A DNA stretch of 64,000 nucleotides from Marinobacterium lutimaris. GTDB taxonomy: Bacteria; Pseudomonadota; Gammaproteobacteria; Pseudomonadales; Balneatricaceae. The notes under the pieces were generated by a model. The model searched no databases and had not been told where the DNA came from. It saw only the letters and a list, made by a program, of their open reading frames with translations. Made by a program: the position numbers and the translations under genes. Position 1 is the first letter of the stretch; each line of letters opens with the position of its first letter. The stretch covers positions 1,674,001 through 1,738,000 of the forward strand of contig NZ_FNVQ01000001.1 of NCBI RefSeq assembly GCF_900108065.1, in the 5' to 3' direction. Positions 35,983 to 45,613 of this stretch are shown here, in pieces.

Positions 35983-36995
35983 TTAGCCTTCGCTCAGTTC
36001 GCCGCGCAAGGAGGCCTGCATCGACTGCCGCAGTTCCTCGCCCTCGATACCCAGGCCCAGCAGGTAGTGCAGCTTGGTGAACGCCGCTTCCAGCGTCATA
36101 TCCGCGCCCGGCACCACGCCGATACGGTTCAGGGTGGCGCCGGTGGCGTAGGCACCCTGGCTCACCGCGCCCTGCTGACACTGGGTCAGGTTCAGGATGC
36201 AGACGCCACGCTTCGCCGCCACTTCCAGCGCACCGATCAATGCCGAGTCTGCATCCGGCGGGTTACCCACGCCGTAGGTCTGCAGCACCAGCGCCTTCAC
36301 CGCAGAACTGTCTACCGCCGCCTCGATCAGGCTGGCCGGCATACCGGGGAACACGGTCAGCACGGTGACCGCCGCAGGATCGAACTCCGGGATCTGGAAA
36401 CAGGGCCGACCCGGCGGCAACAGCAGATCCGGACGCAGATCGATGTTGATGCCCGCCTGCCCCAGCCAGGGCGCGTTGGGCGAATCAAACGCATCGAAAC
36501 CGCTGGAGCGCACCTTCAGCGAGCGGTTGCCGCGCAGCAGACGACCGTTGAAGTAGACGCACACCTCGAAGATCTCGCGGCTGGCTGCCAGCATCAGCGA
36601 GGTCACCAGGTTGTCCAGCGCATCGTTGCGCAGCTGCGCCAGCGGGATCTGCGAACCGGTCAGGATCACCGGCTTATTGGTGCCTTCCAGCATGAACGAC
36701 AGTGCCGAGGCGGTGTACGCGAGGGTGTCGGTGCCGTGCAGTACCACGAAGCCGTCGTAGGTTTTCCAGTTCTGCTCGATGGCCAGCGCGATCTCGCGCC
36801 AGTCGTTCGGTACCAGGTTGGCGCTGTCGATGAGCCGATCCAGTTCGATCAGGTCGTATTCCGGCAGTGCCGCCTCGCCCAGGCTTTCCAGCTGCGCCTG
36901 CACCCGGTCATGAAAACCGGGCTCGGGCACATACCCCTGCTCCGAGGGCACCATACCGATGGTGCCGCCGGTGTAGATCACAAGAACCCGTGCGT

Positions 36996-36999
<4 letters not shown>
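35983..36999 (-). CDS. ansA: Type I (cytoplasmic) L-asparaginase
   Basis: This 338-residue enzyme hydrolyses L-asparagine to aspartate and ammonia. The N-terminal catalytic Thr is in VLVIYTGGTIGMVPS, and the second catalytic motif is GFVVLHGTDTLAYTASAL. NKPVILTGSQIPLAQLRNDA continues the family pattern. No signal peptide is present, as expected for AnsA rather than periplasmic AnsB. It overlaps aspA by four bases and is downstream of it, so the pair channels asparagine through aspartate to fumarate. Confidence 0.95.
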
Positions 37000-38399
<1,400 letters not shown>

Positions 38400-38430
38400 A
38401 AGCTTTATTTACCTGCGCAATAACACGTAG

Positions 38431-38459
38431 AAAAAGAGAGGCCCGGAACAGTCCGGGCC
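38431..38459 (-). terminator. Intrinsic terminator of the symporter gene
   Basis: Arms GGCCCGGA (38440-38447) and TCCGGGCC (38452-38459) enclose a four-base loop. On the minus strand TCTCTTTTTC follows. It stands between the symporter stop (38495) and aspA, so the latter may be expressed by read-through or by its own promoter in a gap of under 40 bp. Confidence 0.85.
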
Positions 38460-38494
38460 CTTGGAAGCTACGATGAGTTAGGTAGCCGTCCCGA

Positions 38495-39976
38495 TCAGTT
38501 TGAAGCCAGACTCTCGCGGCCGGTCGCCTTCGCATTGCGCTGGCGCAGCTGCTCCAGGTCTTCCAGCTCGATCTCCCAGGCTTTCGCATCCAGGTCCATG
38601 TCGCTGAATTTATTGGCATCGAACACCGGCTGCTCGATCCCTTCCGCGATCTGCTGGTCAAAGTCGCGCAGCACACGCAAACCCGGCTTGAACAGACAGA
38701 TCAGGGCAATCAGGTTGACCAGCGCCAGCAGACCCATGGTCACATCGGCAAAAGCGAACACGGTGCCCAGGTCAGTGGTCGCACCCCAGCACACCAGACC
38801 GATGATCGCGACCCGGAAGGCGTTGAACAGGTTCTGATTCTCGGTGCTAAAGAAGTTGATGCTGTTCTCGCCGAGGTAATAGTTGTAGAGCACGGTGCTA
38901 AAGCCGAACAGCACCAGCGCCACGCTGACAAAACTACGGCCCCAGTCGCCCACATGATCCGCCAGCGCAGACTGGGTCAGCGCCACGCCGCCCACATCGC
39001 TCACGGAAGCCGGGTCATAGATGCTGCTCAGCAGAATGATGAACGCAGTAGACGAGCAGATGATCAGCGTATCGATAAACACGGAGAACGCCTGCACCAC
39101 ACCCTGGTTGGCCGGGTGCGGTACGTAAGCCACAGCCGCCACGTTCGGCGCACTGCCAAGGCCCGCTTCGTTGGAGAACAGACCGCGCTTCACACCCATC
39201 ATGATCGCCGCACCGATACCGCCGCCCACAGCCTGTTCCAGGCCGAACGCGCTTTTCACGATCAGGGTGATCACGTCAGGGATACGGTCGATATGCATGC
39301 CCAGCACGACAAAGGCGATCGCCAGGTAACCCACCGCCATCACCGGCACCAGAACCTCGGCGACACGGGCGATACGCTTGACGCCACCGAAGATGATCAG
39401 ACCGACGATCATCGCCAGCGCGATACCGCTGTAGAACACCGGCACGCCGAAGGCATCGCCAACGGAAGTAGCCACCGCGTACGACTGCAGCGCGGTAAAG
39501 CCGAAACCAAAGGTAACCAACAGAAGAATGGAGTAGAGACCGCCCAGCCACTTGAACTTGCTGCCCATGCCACGGGTGATGTAGTGCGCCGGGCCGCCGC
39601 GATAGGTGCCGTCCGGCTCAGCCTGCTTGTAGGTCTGCGCCAGGGTGCATTCCAGGAAGCTGGTCGCCATGCCCATCATGCCGACAACCCACATCCAGAA
39701 CACCGCACCGGGTCCGCCCAGGGTGATCGCCACAGCGACACCGGCAATATTACCGCCACCGACACGGCCGGCCACGGACAGGATCAGCGCCTGGAAAGAG
39801 CTCAGGTGACCGTGCTTGTCTTTCTTGAATGCCTGGCTGGCACCGAGGATGCGGAACATACGTCCGAAGTAGCGAAACTGCACAAAGCGGGATGCCAGCG
39901 TAAAACCGATGCCGACGATAATCAGCAGTGCGATAAGCACCTTGCCCCATAGAATGTCGTTGAGAAAATCCAACAT
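38495..39976 (-). CDS. Sodium/alanine (glycine) symporter, AgcS family
   Basis: This 493-residue polytopic protein of the AGCS family (LeuT fold) brings in alanine or glycine with sodium. It shows FQALILSVAGRVGGGNIAGVA, in which the glycine-rich GGGNIAGV motif is the family hallmark, GGPGAVFWMWVVGMMGMATS, and SNEAGLGSAPNVAA. About ten to eleven helices are predicted, with a cytoplasmic C-terminal tail rich in acid residues. It lies immediately upstream of aspA-ansA on the same strand. Aspartate is not a usual AGCS substrate, so alanine or glycine use is a separate activity or the protein has shifted specificity. Confidence 0.95.
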   Translation of the reverse strand: MLDFLNDILWGKVLIALLIIVGIGFTLASRFVQFRYFGRMFRILGASQAFKKDKHGHLSSFQALILSVAGRVGGGNIAGVAVAITLGGPGAVFWMWVVGMMGMATSFLECTLAQTYKQAEPDGTYRGGPAHYITRGMGSKFKWLGGLYSILLLVTFGFGFTALQSYAVATSVGDAFGVPVFYSGIALAMIVGLIIFGGVKRIARVAEVLVPVMAVGYLAIAFVVLGMHIDRIPDVITLIVKSAFGLEQAVGGGIGAAIMMGVKRGLFSNEAGLGSAPNVAAVAYVPHPANQGVVQAFSVFIDTLIICSSTAFIILLSSIYDPASVSDVGGVALTQSALADHVGDWGRSFVSVALVLFGFSTVLYNYYLGENSINFFSTENQNLFNAFRVAIIGLVCWGATTDLGTVFAFADVTMGLLALVNLIALICLFKPGLRVLRDFDQQIAEGIEQPVFDANKFSDMDLDAKAWEIELEDLEQLRQRNAKATGRESLASN

Positions 39977-40199
39977 GACAAAACTCCGTTATCTCTTGTT
40001 ATGTCTGAAGCGCCTTGAGCCGGCCAGGACGCTCCGCGGGTTTGTTTCACAGCGGGTGATTTAAACAGCGGTGCGCCACTGATAGAATTTGACACTCTGG
40101 CTACACACTGACGCAGTTTGGCGCTAACGCAGCATCAAGTAGCACTATCGCAGTTCGATGCACTTCTTAAATAAACGCACCGCCCGTGCAGGTTGAATA

Positions 40200-41030
40200 A
40201 TGACCAAGCCCGCCATGCATGAAGATCTGGCCCAGAACATCCGCCTGCTCTGCAGCTACTACAAATCGATTGCGGAAGTGTGCCGACGGCTGGATATCAA
40301 CCGGCCTCAGTTCAACCGCTACCTGAGCGGCCAGTACAAACCTTCAGCCAATACCCTGCGTCGTCTGTGTGAGTTTTTTGGTGTCGAAACCCACGAGATA
40401 CTGCTGCCGCACACACAGTTTGAAAGGCTGGTACAGCTGCGCCCGCAGGCTACCCTGGCGGAACCGGTAGTGAACGGCAGCGTCGCTGCGCATATGGAGC
40501 AGCTCTCGCGCTGTTCCAACCCGGATATCCAGCGCTACCTCGGCTATTACTTCGAGTACTACCTGTCGATGTCGACACCAGGAAAGCTGCTGCGCAACCT
40601 GGTTTGCCTGGAGGAACAGGACGGCCAGATAGTCTTCCAGCGCACCGAGCGGATGCGCACCAACGCCAATGAAGCACCCTGCCACAACCGCTACCAGGGC
40701 ATAGTGCACCTGCTCACTGACCGGCTTTTTTTGGTGGATTACGAGACCCTGAACTGCCATGAAGTCACTCAGACCATCCTCTTTCCCAGCTTTCGCAATC
40801 GGGTGTCCAAGCTGACCGGGCTGAAGATGGGGGTGTCGGACAACAGCGAACGCATGCCCTGCTGCGCCAGGGTTGTGTACGAATATCTCGGCAAGGACAT
40901 CAGACTGCGAAAGGCGCTGGCGATGTGCGGTCTATATGAAGCCGACTCAGCAGAGATCGACGGCTCGATACGCGAGGCCGTAAGAAACGAGATGGCGCCG
41001 GGCGAAACCTTGTTCAGAGCACGGCACTGA
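40200..41030 (+). CDS. XRE-type helix-turn-helix regulator with a C-terminal sensor region
   Basis: This 276-residue protein begins with a Cro/CI-type DNA-binding domain: IAEVCRRLDINRPQFNRYLS, GQYKPSANTLRRLCEFFGVE. The rest (from about residue 80) is unrecognised but contains SMSTPGKLLRNLVCLEEQDG and CARVVYEYLGKDIRL, suggesting a ligand-binding or oligomerisation domain. Its ATG at 40200 is divergent from the sodium/alanine symporter, so it may regulate the aspA-ansA-symporter locus; alternatively it belongs to the T6SS-effector module downstream. Confidence 0.8.
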   Translation: MTKPAMHEDLAQNIRLLCSYYKSIAEVCRRLDINRPQFNRYLSGQYKPSANTLRRLCEFFGVETHEILLPHTQFERLVQLRPQATLAEPVVNGSVAAHMEQLSRCSNPDIQRYLGYYFEYYLSMSTPGKLLRNLVCLEEQDGQIVFQRTERMRTNANEAPCHNRYQGIVHLLTDRLFLVDYETLNCHEVTQTILFPSFRNRVSKLTGLKMGVSDNSERMPCCARVVYEYLGKDIRLRKALAMCGLYEADSAEIDGSIREAVRNEMAPGETLFRARH

Positions 41031-41202
41031 TCGGCTCACAGCCTGTCCAACGCTGCTGAATTTCCATCCCGCGGGTCTGCCAGCAATGAGAATCAATGAA
41101 TCATTGGCTTGCAGATGGCATAATCTTGCCCAGATTCTGAACTGAGCCCGAGGAAAAACAGGCTCCAGAGAACACCGCAACCGTCACAAGGAGTGTGATC
41201 CG

Positions 41203-41979
41203 ATGCGCTACCCTTTTCGACTTTTTCTGAGCGCAGTGCTGCTTACAGGGCTGACTGGCTGCTCTCAGGAAGAGGAACTCACCAGTCTTAATGTCTCCGC
41301 TGCCGACTACGCCGGCCAGGGTATACGCGGCTATTCCGTAGTTGATCCCAATGATCCCAAGAACCGCGGCGGTGGCGAATCCCTTACCCCCTATTCCGCC
41401 GGCGGTATCACCTGCTGTTACCAGATTCCCAAGCAATGGCATGAAGGCCTGCAGGTGGATGTGGTCGTCACTTATCCACTGGAAGGCGACACAACCGATG
41501 AACGCTCAGAATCCCTGGCTAAACGGCAAGCGGAAGGCACCATGCAGCAGACTATCCGCGTCGATGTCCCAGAATACGAGACACCAGCCAAAGGCACTCT
41601 ATGGGTCCAGTTCCTGCCCGATGAGAAGGCCAATGTGGTGGTCAGCAATTTTGATCCACCCCACGAGGATTTCCCTGGCGAGGTGAAGGGCTGGCCGGTG
41701 CCTTCAGATGAGTATCGCAGAAAACTAGTCGACCGGGAGCTAGCAGACATCGAGTCTCGCCTCGAAAGAAACCAAAAGAACCTAGCTGAGTTTAAGGACA
41801 GTCCAGGAAAGAGCCTAGAAAAATTCTGGGGAGTATTCACCAGAACAAGGTCAGAGAGAATTGAGGGCCTTTCCGGCCCGCAAGACCCAAAATTCAAGCC
41901 GCTTTTAGAGGAATATCTAACTAACTTCATCAAGCATGATCGGCAGCGAATCGAATTGCTTAGGGAGGTACGACCATGA
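41203..41979 (+). CDS. DUF3304 outer-membrane lipoprotein, presumed immunity protein of the phospholipase effector
   Basis: This 258-residue lipoprotein has a type II signal (MRYPFRLFLSAVLLTGLTGC, cysteine 20; Ser at +2 sends it to the outer membrane). SLNVSAADYAGQGIRGYSV and GGITCCYQIPKQWHEGLQV are the DUF3304 pattern as I recall it. DUF3304 genes commonly sit directly before DUF2235 phospholipase genes in type VI secretion clusters, where a periplasmic lipoprotein neutralises the toxin. Here the two overlap by four bases (ATGA). Function as immunity protein is inferred from this arrangement. A Glu/Arg/Lys-rich helical tail follows residue 170. Confidence 0.8.
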   Translation: MRYPFRLFLSAVLLTGLTGCSQEEELTSLNVSAADYAGQGIRGYSVVDPNDPKNRGGGESLTPYSAGGITCCYQIPKQWHEGLQVDVVVTYPLEGDTTDERSESLAKRQAEGTMQQTIRVDVPEYETPAKGTLWVQFLPDEKANVVVSNFDPPHEDFPGEVKGWPVPSDEYRRKLVDRELADIESRLERNQKNLAEFKDSPGKSLEKFWGVFTRTRSERIEGLSGPQDPKFKPLLEEYLTNFIKHDRQRIELLREVRP

Positions 41980-44102
41980 GTTCAACACTAGCCTCGCCTC
42001 TTCAGCAACGTCACGCTAACCCGTCGGCAAAGAACGATTTCTTTTTACCCTCAGAAATAAGCGACTTGGACAGTTTTGAGGAGAGCAGAGAAATCAACTC
42101 TACACCGCTCTCCCCCTGCGATACCAATCTCTTCTTCGGTTTCTTTTTCGACGGCACCGGCAACAACTACGAAGACAGCATTAATCAAGGCGACCATAGC
42201 CAGAGTAATGTTGCCCGCCTTTATAGCGCCTACCCGGGACTCAGCGTACCGGGCATACTGCCGCCCCAAACAGATTGGCAAACCAACCTGTCTGACTACG
42301 ATAACTTCTTCCGAATTTACATCCCTGGGGTCGGCACCCGCTTCACGCAGCTGGGAGACACGGGCGAAGGGTTCTGGGATGAAACGCTGGGCGGCGGCAT
42401 GGCCCGCTGGGGCCAGGTGAGAATCCTCTGGGCATTGGCCCAGGCGATCAACGCGGTCAGCCGTTACTTTCTCAAGCAATCGGTCATCGACCACGAGACC
42501 GTTCGCAGGGCCAGTCTGGCTGGTGAGATGAACGCTCGGGCTTTGAAAGGCGATCCTTTCGTCCCCTTAACTGCGGCTAACTCGGCTGAGCAAATCTCCC
42601 TGTCCATCCCCAAAACTCTGGTTCGTTGGCTCAGAACCCTGCATACCGCTATAGCGCCTCATATGGCCGGCAGCGAGGGTGGCCTGCCACAAAATAAAGA
42701 CCCCGGTATCGTCAAACGTATCTATATGTCGGCCTTTGGTTTCTCGAGGGGCGCTACCGAAGCCCGCGCCTTTGCCAACTGGCTGATCAAGCTCTGTGAG
42801 ATCGATGCTCAGCTCACCGGCAGGAGCGGCGCCGGCCTGACACTGGCGGGCTTTCCGGTCACCTTCGATTACCTCGGGCTGTTCGACACGGTCGCATCGG
42901 TGGGTATCGCTAACCTGATTCCGATCGCCGATGGCCATGCTGCCTGGGGCGATGCAGAAACCTCGTTGGCGATTCCAGCCAACGTCTCACGTTGTCTGCA
43001 TCTGGTGTCTGCTCATGAGAACCGCCGCTCCTTTCCACTCGATTCCATCTACAACGATCGCTCCATGCCCGGTAATGGTGAAGAGATCGTTTTCCCCGGC
43101 GTTCACTCCGATATCGGCGGCGGATATCGCCCCGGCTCTCAGGGGAAGGGTACCGACAATATCGGTCGGGATATGCTGTCCAAGATCCCACTGGCCGTCA
43201 TGTACAGGGACGCCCGGTTGTCAGGCGTCCCTTTGAAGCTCGAGCTTGCACTGCCCGATGATCAGGATGCTTTCAAAATTTCGACACGAACAATTTCTGA
43301 CTTCAATGCCTACCTGGATACCTGCCACCTCAAATCGGGGGATACGGGCACGCTAATGCGCGAGCACTGGCGCAAAGGTATAGAGTGGCGCCTGAACAAC
43401 CACCGCAACGGCGGCGTTTCGATCCTGAGCAGCTATCAGCGCGCGCCGCAATACCAAAAAAACAACCTCGCCAGCTCCTACAACCAGTTCCGCGATGAAC
43501 TGGAGCGCTTTGAAAACTGGCAGGCTCTGAAGCGTGCAGGCTTTTTCGAAAGAGCTGCCCTGCTCCTCAAGGACTACATGGTCATGGGGCCTGGATGGAT
43601 CGTGAACCGCATCAATCAGTCACCATCCTTGTTGGACCCATCGGTAGTGGACGACTGGGAGCGCATCGAAGAGTTTTCCGACGAGCTGAGCACGCCTCCC
43701 GCTGCCGTTGAAACGATGATGGATGAGTATGTACACGACTCCATCGCAGGCTTCTTGATCAAGTGGCTGACGAGGGATGAGGTGATCACCTATCTCAATA
43801 CCCTGGTAGCCAAAAAGACCATCATCGACAACAGCAGGTTTTGGCAGAGCCGCAACGGCGTCTATCTAAGCCCTGAAGAACGCGAGTTTGCGGAATACTA
43901 TGAACGCACCGGACGCATTCCACCGATGGGCGAACTCGGTGGACGCGAGTCCTATCTCCTGGGTGGCGGTTATCTGCGCTTCCGCCGAGTATATGCGGGT
44001 GCCGACGATCAGATCCTTGCCCTGCTCTCGCCTGATGCTCACCGTGAAGACATACGGCTGGCTTTGATCCGATCAGCAGAAAGCGAGCTAAAAGCGGGCT
44101 AA
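41976..44102 (+). CDS. DUF2235 (Tle1-type) phospholipase, putative type VI secretion effector
   Basis: This 708-residue protein has the DUF2235 alpha/beta-hydrolase plan: opening FGFFFDGTGNNYEDS, nucleophile elbow AFGFSRGATEARAF (Ser257 in GFSRG), DYLGLFDTVASVG (Asp304) and the family block FPGVHSDIGGGYRPG (His377, Asp379). DUF2235 includes Tle1, a phospholipase A2-type effector delivered by the type VI system into the periplasm of rivals. No VgrG, Hcp, PAAR or sheath gene is in this window, so delivery would depend on a system encoded elsewhere. It is translated with the upstream lipoprotein and ends at a bidirectional terminator. Confidence 0.85.
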   Translation: MSSTLASPLQQRHANPSAKNDFFLPSEISDLDSFEESREINSTPLSPCDTNLFFGFFFDGTGNNYEDSINQGDHSQSNVARLYSAYPGLSVPGILPPQTDWQTNLSDYDNFFRIYIPGVGTRFTQLGDTGEGFWDETLGGGMARWGQVRILWALAQAINAVSRYFLKQSVIDHETVRRASLAGEMNARALKGDPFVPLTAANSAEQISLSIPKTLVRWLRTLHTAIAPHMAGSEGGLPQNKDPGIVKRIYMSAFGFSRGATEARAFANWLIKLCEIDAQLTGRSGAGLTLAGFPVTFDYLGLFDTVASVGIANLIPIADGHAAWGDAETSLAIPANVSRCLHLVSAHENRRSFPLDSIYNDRSMPGNGEEIVFPGVHSDIGGGYRPGSQGKGTDNIGRDMLSKIPLAVMYRDARLSGVPLKLELALPDDQDAFKISTRTISDFNAYLDTCHLKSGDTGTLMREHWRKGIEWRLNNHRNGGVSILSSYQRAPQYQKNNLASSYNQFRDELERFENWQALKRAGFFERAALLLKDYMVMGPGWIVNRINQSPSLLDPSVVDDWERIEEFSDELSTPPAAVETMMDEYVHDSIAGFLIKWLTRDEVITYLNTLVAKKTIIDNSRFWQSRNGVYLSPEEREFAEYYERTGRIPPMGELGGRESYLLGGGYLRFRRVYAGADDQILALLSPDAHREDIRLALIRSAESELKAG

Positions 44103-44114
44103 CGCTGCCAAACA

Positions 44115-44159
44115 AAAAGCCGGCGCAAAGAGCACTCAAGGCTCTCTGCGTCGGCTTTT
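44115..44159. terminator. Bidirectional terminator between effector and LpxO-like genes
   Basis: A 19-base stem (44115-44133 with 44141-44159; one mismatch and one G-U pair) begins AAAAGCCG and ends CGGCTTTT, with a seven-base loop. A and T tracts at both sides allow termination for both convergent genes. Confidence 0.9.
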
Positions 44160-44188
44160 CAGGTCCCGCTTTTGATCTCAGGAACGAA

Positions 44189-45088
44189 TCAGAAAAAGAT
44201 CGCGTAGATGATCAGCGCGTAGAGCGCATACTGAATCAGGTAGTACAGCGGTTTGTTATACGCTTTGATCCTTTTACCCAGGCTGCGCACCTTGTAGATA
44301 CCGGCAAAAGCACGGTTCAGGCCACCGACCTTGTCGCCATCCACGTTTTTGGTGGCCGAGGCAGACATGACCAGGTTGGAAAAACCGGTGTTGATCCACT
44401 GCACCGGTGCAAAACTCACCGGGCGCACCACATCCAGAAACAGCACAATGCGGTTCTTGTCCGTGGTGTTCTCGGCATGGTGAATATAGGTTTCATCAAA
44501 CATCACCGCTTCGCCGTTACGCCAGCTGTAGCGCTCGCCGTCCACCTCGATATAGCAACCATCCGATTCCGGTGTTTCCAGGCCCAGGTGGTAGCGTAGC
44601 GACCCGGCGTAGGGATCGCGGTGTTTTACCAGCCGCGCACCGGGCGGCAGCATCGCAAACATTGCGCCTTTCACCGAGGGGATCTGGTTCAGCAGTTCCA
44701 GGGTTTTCGGGCAGCTCTGGCGAGCAGAGTTCAGGTCTGAGCCGTACCATTTAAGGTAGTAGCGCTTCCAGCCGGTTTTAAAGAAGGAGTTGAAGCCGAT
44801 ATCGTCTAGATCGTCCGACGCCTTGATACTCGAGGCACTGTTCAGCGCCAGCGCCTCATCACGAATCATCTCCCAGTTGCTGGTGACCTTATCCAGCTCG
44901 GGAAACTCCCGCGGATCGATATAGGGCGTGTTGCGAATCTTGGAGAAAACATAAAACAGGCAGTTCAGCGGCGCCAGCAGGTTGGCGTGATCGGTGAGCT
45001 TGCGCTTGAACTGGGCGTGTTTTACCCGCCCACGGTTCTGCACGTAGATGGCACAGACAACAAAAATCAGGAAAACGTAAATACCCAA
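44189..45088 (-). CDS. lpxO: Aspartyl/asparaginyl beta-hydroxylase family, LpxO-like lipid A 2-hydroxylase
   Basis: The 299 residues match LpxO in length and layout: N-terminal membrane anchor (MGIYVFLIFVVCAIYV), a cytoplasmic Asp_Arg_Hydrox domain with HRDPYAGSLRYHLGLETP (iron His and Asp, and Arg/His of the 2-oxoglutarate site), YSWRNGEAVMFDETYIHHAE and KNRIVLFLDVVRP, and a C-terminal hydrophobic helix (YYLIQYALYALIIYAIFF). In Salmonella LpxO adds a 2-hydroxyl to the secondary myristate of lipid A, using oxygen and 2-oxoglutarate. The symbol is given by family; substrate here is inferred. Confidence 0.85.
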   Translation of the reverse strand: MGIYVFLIFVVCAIYVQNRGRVKHAQFKRKLTDHANLLAPLNCLFYVFSKIRNTPYIDPREFPELDKVTSNWEMIRDEALALNSASSIKASDDLDDIGFNSFFKTGWKRYYLKWYGSDLNSARQSCPKTLELLNQIPSVKGAMFAMLPPGARLVKHRDPYAGSLRYHLGLETPESDGCYIEVDGERYSWRNGEAVMFDETYIHHAENTTDKNRIVLFLDVVRPVSFAPVQWINTGFSNLVMSASATKNVDGDKVGGLNRAFAGIYKVRSLGKRIKAYNKPLYYLIQYALYALIIYAIFF

Positions 45089-45273
45089 GAGTCGGGCCTC
45101 TTCAATGCAGCTTTATGTGAAGGCGCTAATTTACTGCATCTTGTGATCACGACCAACCCGAAGATCCACTCTCGACGGCCCGATTAGCCGTCAAGCTGCG
45201 CAACTTGTCGTTCCCCCTCTCGTCCCCCCAGGCATCCATCGATACCGCTCATAAGCGCTTTGAGGAAACTGAC

Positions 45274-45336
45274 ATGAATACCCAACAAAACAACGGTTAC
45301 CATAAAACCCTATGGGACGCGAATGCCCCGGTTTAA
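45274..45336 (+). CDS. Possible 20-residue small ORF upstream of the tautomerase gene
   Basis: An ATG at 45274 preceded by TTTGAGGAAAC opens the 20-codon frame MNTQQNNGYHKTLWDANAPV, stopping at TAA 45334. It lies 34 bp before the tautomerase gene. The ribosome-binding site is good, but the frame is too short to judge by composition, and it could be a leader peptide or chance. Confidence 0.25.
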   Translation: MNTQQNNGYHKTLWDANAPV

Positions 45337-45369
45337 CGGAAAGCCACCAAGTAACAGGGAGAAGTGACA

Positions 45370-45600
45370 ATGCCACACGTAGAGATCAAATATTTTCCCA
45401 GACACCTGAGCGACGAGGAGAAACAGGCGATCGCCGACGATATCTGCGCCCTGCTCAACAAACACCTGCAGGCATCCGATGACTCGATCTCGATCAACCT
45501 GGAGGAGGTGATGTCGGGGCGGTGGAAAATCGACGTCTACGAACCTCTCATCAAACCCAAGTGGGACAGCCTGGTGAAAAAGCCCTGCTATGAATACTGA
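45370..45600 (+). CDS. pptA: Tautomerase PptA (4-oxalocrotonate tautomerase superfamily)
   Basis: This 76-residue protein starts MPHVEIKYFPRHLSDEEKQA, very close to E. coli PptA (YdcE). After removal of Met1, Pro2 becomes the amino-terminal catalytic base typical of the superfamily. SDDSISINLEEVMSGRWKID matches the interfacial region, ending LVKKPCYEY. PptA forms a dimer and tautomerises 2-hydroxyphenylpyruvate-like enols; its physiological substrate is unknown. The frame extends six bases further to a GTG at 45364, but the ATG at 45370 is required to expose the proline. It is convergent with the diguanylate cyclase gene, only 13 bp away. Confidence 0.93.
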   Translation: MPHVEIKYFPRHLSDEEKQAIADDICALLNKHLQASDDSISINLEEVMSGRWKIDVYEPLIKPKWDSLVKKPCYEY

Positions 45601-45613
45601 GCCGATGCGCTGA

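Noticed and set aside
41203-44102. Full type VI secretion locus
   Set aside because: No tss, vgrG, hcp or PAAR gene is visible; only an effector/immunity pair can be supported.
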